Shown here: piece by piece, positions 8,132-15,074 of the stretch
Numbering within the stretch: position 1 is the stretch's first letter
Layout: each line of letters begins with the position of its first letter
NCBI GenBank assembly: GCA_020428265.1
Contig: JAGQND010000008.1
Span: 1-16,837 of the forward strand
Length of the DNA stretch: 16,837 bases
From: Candidatus Saccharimonadota bacterium
GTDB taxonomy: Bacteria; Patescibacteriota; Saccharimonadia; Saccharimonadales; Saccharimonadaceae
Direction: 5' to 3'
Program-made: the position numbers and the translations under genes
The notes under the pieces: model-generated
Told to the model about the DNA's origin: nothing
Databases searched by the model: none
The model's input: the letters and a program-made list of their open reading frames with translations, nothing else

Positions 8132-10246
8132 ATGGGACAGAAATCAACAAAGTTTAATTTTATTTCTAGGGCTTTTATAGTCCTTGCTTTAGTTTTGCTA
8201 GGCTCACTTGGCATATACCAGTCTTCTAGTGCCGACACAGCACAGTCTGCTTCGGACTACTGCGGCAAGTACAGTGCTCCAGAACAAAAAGGCGCCTGCA
8301 AGGAGGGGCTAAAATCAAACCCAGACTGTCTATCGTATAGTGAGTTATACGGTGAAGCAGCTGGTGGTATCTGTAATCAATCTGTAACCGACCTTAAATC
8401 CGGTGCAGTTTCCCTAACTGCAGTATCTACCGCAACTCCATCACCTAGCACTAGCACAAACACTAGCAACAGTGAAACCGACAAGAAAAAAGAGGCCTAC
8501 AAAGGAGCAATACTCTTAGCGTGCTCACCATACCAAGACAACGAAGCTGCAGCACTATGGTGTCTATATGGCGGCCTGGGCAAAGATGGCAAGGAATACA
8601 AACCCCAAAGTGACTGCTTTACCAAGCTAGAAACCCAAGGCTCCGTACTCAACCAAACAGCTTGCCAAACTGGCTCCGAGGCTGGCAAAACATACCTAGA
8701 CAGCACCGAGAAAAACAGTGATGAGTCTAAAAATAGTAGTGGTAGTATATTAGATTTATTCGGTGGGCTTTTTGGACCAACAGCAAAAGACAAAGAAACC
8801 TCATCTGATGCCGGAGCCGAGAAAAACCAACAAATGAGTATACAACAGCTAATGTCACAAATGGGCGGCGCTATAGACATGCTACACAAGCTAACACCCA
8901 ATGCAGGCACAGACGCAAACAGCACAACAAGCACCTCAACTGAATACTACATAAATGGAGCAGGGCGCAAACAAAAGATCGTAGACCTCAACCCAGGTCA
9001 TCCTCAAGGCGCGCCGGCTATTCTATTTTTCAACGGTGGTGCATGGCACGCCAACGATCAAACCGGGCAAGCCGTCATGGAAGGCTCTCCATGTAAAAAC
9101 TACATAAAAGACGACGGCACACCAGGCGCTCCATGTAGCGCTGCACACCAGGGTGGTGGCCTAGGTGACTTTGGTGCACCAGGCGGTGGCGGTGGTGTTG
9201 CTCGTGGATATGCAGGCTATGACGTAACCTATCGACTTGGCTCAAGCGGCGTATACTACATGCTCGAAGACGTACTTCGTGGAGTACGACACATAATAGC
9301 GAATGCCGACAAGTATGGCATAGACCCAGAAAAAATCATAATCTGGGGAGACAGCGCAGGTGGTAGCCTATCTATGCGTGCAGCCGCTAGTGGCATATCT
9401 GGAGCCAAGGTGGCAGTAGGATGGAGCGCACCAACCAACGCCTACACGGTACTATTCGCATCCTACAAGACATTCATGTTGGGCCTCGACCACTCTACAT
9501 GTATACCTACAGACCTAGCTGGCCTAGCAAACACAACCGACTTAATGCTAGGTGGCAGTGGCAAAATAGCCGAATACGGTCACGGGCTTGCTTCAAACGA
9601 CTTTAGTGTACTAGGTATGGGCGGGGAATCTACCGCAACCGAAGACCCCATGGGAACAATTGGCGACCTACTGACAGCCGCACAGTATGCAGGTACAGCC
9701 GCCATGAACGCCGAAGCTATAACACAACAGCTACTAGCCGCATACAACGATGGCAAGCCAACCTTGGAAGGTGTCATGAATAGTGGATTAACCGGTGGAG
9801 TATTTAACATGGCATCCAAAAAACTAGTAGAGTGCATGGACAACCTTAAGACACTCTCGCCAGCACTATACGCCAGCCCTAATACGCCGCCAAGTTTCCT
9901 AGCCGGCTTCGACACCGACGATGTAGTGCCACCACAGCAGCTATACGACATGCGAGACAAGCTCCGAACACTAGGCATACGCTCCGACGCGTTAGTACTT
10001 GCGGGTGACAATGACGCTGACTATCAAGCATTTGGTGCCAGCACCAATCACCTGGGCTACGACCCTCGCATGGTTTGTCCTACATTTAACTTCATAGAAG
10101 AAATCATGGCGCCAGAAAAAGGACAGACAGACTGCGGAACTGGACTACCTTTATCTAATTATCAAGATTCCAATGCCGACGGCGCAGCACCTGAAGTACC
10201 CGGATTCTTCCAGTTCTTACACGGCGTTGCAGGCTTCGGCGGCTAG
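8132..10246 (+). CDS. Secreted alpha/beta-hydrolase (esterase/lipase-like) with cysteine-rich N-terminal region
   Basis: 704 residues from the ATG with the good Shine-Dalgarno site. A signal peptide (about 12-33) is followed by two cysteine-containing segments (roughly 45-85 and 130-185), then serine/threonine-rich linkers. The hydrolase domain occupies about 270-700: an oxyanion-type N-G-G-A-W (301-305), close to the H-G-G-G-W of the esterase/lipase (hormone-sensitive lipase-like) group; nucleophile elbow G-D-S-A-G with Ser408; probable acid Asp596 in D-T-D-D-V-V-P-P; and probable His640 in T-N-H-L. The ~190 residues between Ser and Asp exceed the usual spacing and probably hold a lid or insert. 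It would act outside the cytoplasm on an ester or amide of unknown kind. No C-terminal anchor is visible. It lies between the two VirB6-like genes, in the same direction, with its own promoter. Host lipid scavenging, envelope remodelling or a secreted effector are all possible. Confidence 0.75.
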   Translation: MGQKSTKFNFISRAFIVLALVLLGSLGIYQSSSADTAQSASDYCGKYSAPEQKGACKEGLKSNPDCLSYSELYGEAAGGICNQSVTDLKSGAVSLTAVSTATPSPSTSTNTSNSETDKKKEAYKGAILLACSPYQDNEAAALWCLYGGLGKDGKEYKPQSDCFTKLETQGSVLNQTACQTGSEAGKTYLDSTEKNSDESKNSSGSILDLFGGLFGPTAKDKETSSDAGAEKNQQMSIQQLMSQMGGAIDMLHKLTPNAGTDANSTTSTSTEYYINGAGRKQKIVDLNPGHPQGAPAILFFNGGAWHANDQTGQAVMEGSPCKNYIKDDGTPGAPCSAAHQGGGLGDFGAPGGGGGVARGYAGYDVTYRLGSSGVYYMLEDVLRGVRHIIANADKYGIDPEKIIIWGDSAGGSLSMRAAASGISGAKVAVGWSAPTNAYTVLFASYKTFMLGLDHSTCIPTDLAGLANTTDLMLGGSGKIAEYGHGLASNDFSVLGMGGESTATEDPMGTIGDLLTAAQYAGTAAMNAEAITQQLLAAYNDGKPTLEGVMNSGLTGGVFNMASKKLVECMDNLKTLSPALYASPNTPPSFLAGFDTDDVVPPQQLYDMRDKLRTLGIRSDALVLAGDNDADYQAFGASTNHLGYDPRMVCPTFNFIEEIMAPEKGQTDCGTGLPLSNYQDSNADGAAPEVPGFFQFLHGVAGFGG

Positions 10247-10281
10247 TCACACACTAGTACATCAATTAGTTACATCTCGTA

Positions 10282-10310
10282 TTGATATTTACACCATATT
10301 CGCTTATGCT
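10282..10310 (+). promoter_or_regulatory. Promoter for the second VirB6-like gene
   Basis: -35 TTGATA (10282-10287), 17-base spacer, -10 TATGCT (10305-10310). The predicted start point near 10317 is about five bases before ATG 10322, giving a near-leaderless mRNA. The -10 lies in the apex of the hairpin at 10292-10327. Confidence 0.5.
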
Positions 10311-10327
10311 TATAAGTGAATATGGTG
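10292..10327 (+). repeat. 16-bp inverted repeat / hairpin over promoter and start codon
   Basis: Arms 10292-10307 and 10312-10327 pair over all 16 positions, with one G-U wobble (10302 with 10317) and a GCTT loop. The right arm includes ATG 10322-10324 and the left arm covers the start of the -10. No run of T follows on either strand, so it is not a standard intrinsic terminator. It may act as a DNA operator or as an RNA structure in transcripts reading in from the hydrolase gene. Confidence 0.7.
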
Positions 10328-12493
10328 GCGAAACAAATACACACACTACGCCATAAAATTACTATTGGTCTAATGGCCATTGTTTTGCTGTCTGGACTAT
10401 TTGCAGCCCTTGCGCCTACACACACAACATATGCCGACCCAGACCCGGGCAACTGTGGCAGTGACAAGCAGTGGGACTCTGACAAAAACGAGTGTGTAGA
10501 CAAACCAAAAGTCACCGCAAAAAGCGACACCTGTGCCGTAGAGAAAATCGGGTGGTTCCTATGCCCAGTGGTAGAAATGTCTGCCAAAATATCCGACAAA
10601 ACCTTCCAAGTACTGGCCGACAATTTCCTGCGTACCGACCCAGAGTTGCTTAGCCAAAAATCAGGCACCAAAGTAGCGTGGGAGTACGCCCGCAACCTTG
10701 CCAATATATTGTTTATCATTGCCTTTGTAATAATAATCATTGCTCAAGTGACAGGCTTCGGTATAAGTAACTACGGCATAAAAAAGATGCTCCCAAGACT
10801 CATAGTGGCCGCGGTAGCCGTCAACGTGTCTTACTATATATGTCAGCTCATAGTAGACCTCACCAACATACTAGGGTACGAGCTACAGCATGCCCTGGTA
10901 GGTATAGCAAATGACATAGGCCCTTCTGTATTTGGGTCAGCCAACCAGTATGGGGGTACCGAGCACGGTACAAATGTTGGCAATGGACTTACCGCTATAG
11001 CCGTAGGTGCGCTAGCGGTGTCTGGCGTAGTGTTCCTCATCATGGGTCCACTATTGTCCGTCATAGTCATGGTTTTAGTTACAGTTCTCACAATTATTGT
11101 CATACTCCTACTACGAAAGGCCATGATAGTACTGCTCGTAGTAATATCTCCTATAGCATTCGTACTATACCTACTACCCAACACCGAAAAATACTTTAGC
11201 AAGTGGATGAGCATGTTTATACAGCTACTTATGGTATTCCCGGTAGTCGGTCTATTACTCGGTGGCGGTAAGCTAGCGGGTACCATAATACTAGTAGCAG
11301 GGTCATACGAAAGCCCCGAGCAAGCAAATGCAATGGAATCATGTAATCCCGATGACGTCACCGCCAAGAAGGAGCTCAAGGAAAAAAATACTACAGGTGG
11401 CGTCGATATGAAAGGTATCCAATATGGAATGTGCGGCTCGGGTGCCGTAATATATGACTCTACTGAAGATGGAGATAAAAACTGTGGCGGTAATAATAGT
11501 AACGAAGGCTGTAGTGTAACAGCTAGCTGGCAACTGGGACTTGTAGCTACAGGTGTGACTGTTATACCACTCTTTGCTGTGTACTCCGTACTCAAGGGCG
11601 CCCTAAGCGCCGCTGGAGCAGTAGGTGGCAAAATACAGCAACTTGGAAGCAAGGCCAGAACATCCGCCCAAAAGCGCGTGGAAGCAAGCGACAAGTCTCG
11701 CCAAGACTACATGAAGCTTAAATACGGACAAGCAACAGGCAGTCCACTTGGCTTCCGAAAGCAGAAGCGTGAATTTAAGAGACAGAGTAGGGCACGAGAG
11801 TTAGGTAGATTCCAGCAAGAAAGGCTAGCAGAAGAGGTCTTGGCGGATGGCAATCTTGCTAAGGCTGCAGCAGGGTCTATGGACCCAAGCGCAATAGGCC
11901 GCGTCCAGGCTAATGCTCAAAACCTAGTAATAGCATCTCAGGGTGAAGACGTGAAGAATGCCCGCTCTGAGCTAAATCCATTCTCGCACGACGCACAACA
12001 TCTAGCCGATGCGTTTGAAAAGGCTATAGAACATGGCGACGTAGCTGGTGCTAAGGCGGCGCAAGAAATGTTATTTGAAGCTGGAGAGTCTGGCGCAGAT
12101 GCATTCCGACAATCAATTATGCGCATGCAAAATAACGGGTTTGGCGGCGCCACCGGCATACGAACAATGGACACTCTACGTCAACACATGACATCAAACC
12201 AGAGCCAAGTTAAGGGTACAGACGCTGGTGTATATGCCTGGGCATCATCAGGCGGAAGTGTAGCTGATAATGGACGCCAGTTGAACAACTCACAGTTTGG
12301 CGGATCAGCCGTAGCTAGTGGCCTTACGGATGCTCAGCTTGCTACTCAAACCAAAGCATCGCTCAACAATCTCGCATCTGGAATCTCAAAAGAACAGGTC
12401 GAACGTGTACTTAACCCTAATAACGCTACAAGCTCAACCGTAAAGGGTGGTCAGCGACAGATACTCGAGGACATCAAAAACAGACAACCTTAG
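10322..12493 (+). CDS. VirB6/TrbL-like polytopic membrane protein (second paralogue)
   Basis: 723 residues from ATG 10322; an in-frame GTG at 10316 would add two residues, but the predicted transcript begins after it. Signal peptide about 12-38 (T-Y-A before D-P-D). The exported segment has C-x5-G-W-x2-C-P (71-81), as in the first paralogue. Hydrophobic segments lie at about 125-143, 157-183, 224-245, 246-264, 267-286, 298-328 and 405-428. An insert at about 327-400 carries four cysteines and is much longer than the matching loop of the first paralogue, so it is probably an exported loop. From about 430 a soluble charged tail of ~290 residues (basic at first, then alanine/glutamine-rich) is unlike the tail of the first copy. 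As a VirB6/TrbL-like protein it would form part of the inner-membrane translocation channel. Two copies may form one hetero-oligomer or serve two states of the machine. Confidence 0.75.
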   Translation: MVAKQIHTLRHKITIGLMAIVLLSGLFAALAPTHTTYADPDPGNCGSDKQWDSDKNECVDKPKVTAKSDTCAVEKIGWFLCPVVEMSAKISDKTFQVLADNFLRTDPELLSQKSGTKVAWEYARNLANILFIIAFVIIIIAQVTGFGISNYGIKKMLPRLIVAAVAVNVSYYICQLIVDLTNILGYELQHALVGIANDIGPSVFGSANQYGGTEHGTNVGNGLTAIAVGALAVSGVVFLIMGPLLSVIVMVLVTVLTIIVILLLRKAMIVLLVVISPIAFVLYLLPNTEKYFSKWMSMFIQLLMVFPVVGLLLGGGKLAGTIILVAGSYESPEQANAMESCNPDDVTAKKELKEKNTTGGVDMKGIQYGMCGSGAVIYDSTEDGDKNCGGNNSNEGCSVTASWQLGLVATGVTVIPLFAVYSVLKGALSAAGAVGGKIQQLGSKARTSAQKRVEASDKSRQDYMKLKYGQATGSPLGFRKQKREFKRQSRARELGRFQQERLAEEVLADGNLAKAAAGSMDPSAIGRVQANAQNLVIASQGEDVKNARSELNPFSHDAQHLADAFEKAIEHGDVAGAKAAQEMLFEAGESGADAFRQSIMRMQNNGFGGATGIRTMDTLRQHMTSNQSQVKGTDAGVYAWASSGGSVADNGRQLNNSQFGGSAVASGLTDAQLATQTKASLNNLASGISKEQVERVLNPNNATSSTVKGGQRQILEDIKNRQP

Positions 12494-12511
12494 GCTACGG
12501 CCCAGTACAGC

Positions 12512-12540
12512 TTGACTATTATTAATACTTATGCTAATGT
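12512..12540 (+). promoter_or_regulatory. Promoter for the coiled-coil gene
   Basis: -35 TTGACT (12512-12517), 17-base spacer, -10 TAATGT (12535-12540) with a TGn extension (12532-12534). The predicted start point near 12547 gives a leader of about 27 bases that is A-rich and has no Shine-Dalgarno site. Confidence 0.4.
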
Positions 12541-12573
12541 AGGAGTATAGGTTAATAAAAACAAACAAAAAAC

Positions 12574-13698
12574 ATGGAAACAATCGGAAAACACTCAGCA
12601 GCCGAAGGGCGACCAACAGTTGAAGAAATATCTACTCGACTAGAGCAAGAGAAGCCTCAAGAACAAGCCGCCAGCAGCGACACTGAGTATAGTAAATACA
12701 TAGACGACACATATGAGGGCCTCAAAGAAAAGCCTCAGGCTGAAGCTGAAGAAAAATCCACAGAGGGAGTAAAACTACCACCCCCACCAGTGTATCGTGG
12801 CCCGGAAGGAAGTGCCGTAAGTAGCTCAACGCTACCGGAGACATCTAAGCTAGCGCCAGAAGCACCTCGGGTGCCCACATCCGAGGCAACTACAGACACA
12901 CCACCGGAAGCACCAGCCCAAGAGACAGCTGCAGAGACTAAAGCGGCCCCTAAGGCGCCTGAGACCAAAGAAAAAGCAAAAAAATCAAAGCATGAAAATG
13001 AGGCTTCTCAAGCAGAACTAGACGCAGAAATTAATCGTGCGACCATGGAAGCAATAGCCAGCCTAGAGCTAAGTAAATCCAGAAAACTCCGCAATACTAT
13101 AAAAGAACGAAGTGATGAGGTGGTTAAGGGTACAGAGAAACTAAGCGGAAAATCACGCGACGCAAGATTTAAAGCTAGAAACGCAATAGAGCAGCGCAAA
13201 ATACGTAAAGTATCCGAAAAGCTAGACCGCTACAACGAAAAGGCTATATCTGCAAAGTTTGCCTTCCGCCGTCGTAAATTTGCTGCAAAAGCACGAGCTA
13301 AACAAAATAGGCTTAAGTTCTTAAATAATATTAACCAGGCACGCGTAGGCTATCATAACGACGAAGTAAAGGCACGTACAGAGCGTCGCGAGCACCGCGC
13401 TAAAAACGTAAAAGAATACACCGAAAAAATGATTTTTAAAGAGTATAAAGTTGCCGAACTGCTTAAAAATGAACGTGAAAAACTAAAGCGACAAATGCGA
13501 CTAGCCGAAAACCCAGACAAACGCAATAAGCTTAAAGAGCGCCTAAACCACCTAAAAACCGAAAAGGGCGAAAAAGAAGTAGGCCGCGAACTACTGGCTA
13601 AAATGATGGGCATAGACATACGAAGCCGCTACGAAGCCGCCAAGGCTGTAGATAAAATACTTAAGGCAGCCGCAAATCGCCAACAATCAAACGAATAA
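12574..13698 (+). CDS. Basic coiled-coil protein with disordered N-terminus, function unknown
   Basis: 374 residues, no signal peptide or membrane helix, so predicted cytoplasmic. Residues 1-135 are rich in Pro, Ala, Glu and Thr and look disordered. Residues about 140-374 are strongly charged, rich in Lys, Arg and Glu with few bulky hydrophobics, and read as long helices or a coiled coil with net positive charge. No known domain is recognised. It lies between the second VirB6-like gene and the DUF5663/PrgI/VirB4 block, all on one strand, 17 bases before the next start. The composition would suit binding to nucleic acid or to acidic protein tails. A cytoplasmic scaffold or substrate adaptor for the secretion ATPase is possible; this is a guess from composition and position. 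Confidence 0.65.
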   Translation: METIGKHSAAEGRPTVEEISTRLEQEKPQEQAASSDTEYSKYIDDTYEGLKEKPQAEAEEKSTEGVKLPPPPVYRGPEGSAVSSSTLPETSKLAPEAPRVPTSEATTDTPPEAPAQETAAETKAAPKAPETKEKAKKSKHENEASQAELDAEINRATMEAIASLELSKSRKLRNTIKERSDEVVKGTEKLSGKSRDARFKARNAIEQRKIRKVSEKLDRYNEKAISAKFAFRRRKFAAKARAKQNRLKFLNNINQARVGYHNDEVKARTERREHRAKNVKEYTEKMIFKEYKVAELLKNEREKLKRQMRLAENPDKRNKLKERLNHLKTEKGEKEVGRELLAKMMGIDIRSRYEAAKAVDKILKAAANRQQSNE

Positions 13699-13700
13699 TC

Positions 13701-13709
13701 TGGTAATAT
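13701..13709 (+). promoter_or_regulatory. Possible extended -10 element before the small acidic gene
   Basis: TGG-TAATAT (13701-13709) would place the start point at about 13716, the A of the ATG. There is no convincing -35 and no Shine-Dalgarno site, so this start would be fully leaderless. It could be chance in an A/T-rich 17-base gap. Confidence 0.3.
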
Positions 13710-13715
13710 ACTGAT

Positions 13716-14009
13716 ATGGCCTTACTATCCAAACAATTCCTAAATACTCTCGGTATAGAACTAGACGACGCTTCTAGTGAGGCTTTTAGTCAGCATTTTG
13801 AAGACACTCTCAACAGTAGGGTGACAGAAGAAATCGTAGACATACTCGAAGACGATCAGCTAGAACAACTCACAGCCCTGCGTGACAGTGGCAACGATGA
13901 GGCACTTCAAAACTGGCTAGTAGAGAACGTACCCGACCTTAGCGAAATCATACAAGACGAAGTAGCTATACTACTGGGCGAAATTGTTGAAAATAGCGAC
14001 GAGATTTAG
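13716..14009 (+). CDS. Small acidic helical protein, DUF5663-like
   Basis: 97 residues, rich in Asp, Glu and Leu, with no signal peptide or membrane helix. The pattern is a short N-terminal segment (F-L-N-T-L-G-I), an amphipathic helix, then E-x-L-x-x-L-x2-L-R-D-S-G-N-D-E-A-L-Q-N-W-L, V-P-D and a final acidic helix. From memory this agrees with DUF5663, a family of unknown function in CPR genomes often near pilus or secretion genes; the match is not tested here. Placed just before prgI, it may be a chaperone or adaptor for the assembly, but no function is established. Confidence 0.65.
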   Translation: MALLSKQFLNTLGIELDDASSEAFSQHFEDTLNSRVTEEIVDILEDDQLEQLTALRDSGNDEALQNWLVENVPDLSEIIQDEVAILLGEIVENSDEI

Positions 14010-14024
14010 GCCCTAAAACCTCGT
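13999..14024 (+). other. Weak hairpin after the small acidic gene
   Basis: ACGAG (13999-14003) pairs with CTCGT (14020-14024) and TTTA (14005-14008) with TAAA (14014-14017), around a GGCCC loop with a small internal bulge. It includes the TAG stop. No T-run follows, so it is a poor terminator; it could be a processing or pausing site before prgI. Confidence 0.3.
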
Positions 14025-14043
14025 AAAAGCATAAGAAATACGC

Positions 14044-14049
14044 TATACT
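14044..14049 (+). promoter_or_regulatory. Possible -10 element for the prgI-traC-virB4 block
   Basis: TATACT, ten bases before ATG 14060, with only a weak -35 (TCGTAA, 14021-14026) at 17 bases. The predicted start point near 14056 again gives a near-leaderless message. No Shine-Dalgarno site is present before 14060. Confidence 0.35.
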
Positions 14050-14059
14050 ATTTACAGAT

Positions 14060-15070
14060 ATGGCGGTGTATAAGGTACCCCAAGATGTTGAGGCGGACGA
14101 TAAGCTTATTGGACCGTTTAGTTTTCGTCAGTTTATATACCTGATAATTGTGGCTATTTCTATGGCCGGAGCATGGGGTCTTTACACCGTGTTTATGCCA
14201 CTAGTTATCATACCTTTACCGATTATATTGTTCTTTGCTGCGCTTGCTTTGCCGTTGCGTAAAGACCAGCCTATGGAAGCATACCTATCAGCGGTGGTTT
14301 CTTTTTATTTCTTGAAGTCGCGCAGGCGTCTTTGGCAGCCAGACGGCATAGATTCGTTTGTGACTATCATACCGCCAAAAGATGCCGACAAAATCTTCAC
14401 CAAAGACCTAGATAAAGAAGAGGCTTCACGGCGCATAGGCTACCTATCTAGCCTAGTAGATACGCATGGTTGGGCTATACGCGGGGCAGACTCCACCCCC
14501 GACACGTCTCTAAGCCAAGACCTATACTACGAAACCCAGCAAACGCCAGACATGATGGACAGCGATACGCCGGCTGCACAAGCTATGACGGCCAAGCTAC
14601 AAGAGGGAGCTGACGCCCAAAAACAAGTAGCCGTGGCGAAAATGGAAAATACAGCACCCGTAGCAGATAAGCCGACTGAAGTGGCAACCCCAGCGCCGGT
14701 AGTAGCAACCACCCCTACACCACAGCCAAATGTGCCGAGCATAGAGGAAATACAAGCCAAGGCCGAGGCGGCTCGTCGGCGACACAACCGCGAAGAGGTA
14801 ATGGACGCCATAACCGTAGCCAACGGACGTGCCGAGCAAGAGGCCGAAGAGCGCGGCGTAAAAATCCCGGCAGCCTCTAAAATAGCCGTACCGAAATCTA
14901 CCGACCCGGAGCCAGCATCAGCAATACACGAACTCACCCCAGAACAAGCGCGGCAATTAGCAAGCCAACCAGGAGTCACAATAGCTACTATGGCGGCTCA
15001 GGCCAACAAAGTAGCCAATACAAATAAGACACTCAAGAGTGGCGATGAAGTAACAATAAAGTTTAGGTAG
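14060..15070 (+). CDS. PrgI family protein (VirB3-like T4SS inner-membrane component) with long C-terminal tail
   Basis: 336 residues. The first ~100 residues match the PrgI family: an M-A-x-Y-K-V-P-Q-D-V-E start, D-K-L-x-G-P-x-S-F-R-Q, two adjacent membrane helices (about 24-43 and 45-66), then P-L-R-K-D-Q-P-M and L-K-S-R-R-R-L-W. PrgI proteins occur next to VirB4-type ATPases in T4SS of Gram-positive bacteria and CPR and are thought to fill the VirB3 place at the inner membrane. Family members are usually about 100-130 residues or carry variable tails; here ~235 extra residues form a Pro/Ala-rich linker (about 190-225) and a charged region, probably cytoplasmic. The next gene starts four bases after the stop, and virB4 follows, so the three form an operon. 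Confidence 0.85.
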   Translation: MAVYKVPQDVEADDKLIGPFSFRQFIYLIIVAISMAGAWGLYTVFMPLVIIPLPIILFFAALALPLRKDQPMEAYLSAVVSFYFLKSRRRLWQPDGIDSFVTIIPPKDADKIFTKDLDKEEASRRIGYLSSLVDTHGWAIRGADSTPDTSLSQDLYYETQQTPDMMDSDTPAAQAMTAKLQEGADAQKQVAVAKMENTAPVADKPTEVATPAPVVATTPTPQPNVPSIEEIQAKAEAARRRHNREEVMDAITVANGRAEQEAEERGVKIPAASKIAVPKSTDPEPASAIHELTPEQARQLASQPGVTIATMAAQANKVANTNKTLKSGDEVTIKFR

Positions 15071-15074
15071 GAAT

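Noticed and set aside
10247..10321. Intrinsic terminator after the hydrolase gene
   Set aside because: The only strong hairpin (10292-10327) is not followed by a T-run on either strand and overlaps the next start codon, so a regulatory role fits better.
10843..11694. Open frame of 283 codons on the minus strand inside the second VirB6-like gene
   Set aside because: It is antisense to conserved membrane segments, its composition (Ser/Thr/Pro/Ile-rich) mirrors the sense codons, and it has no ribosome site or family resemblance; it is a shadow of the real gene.
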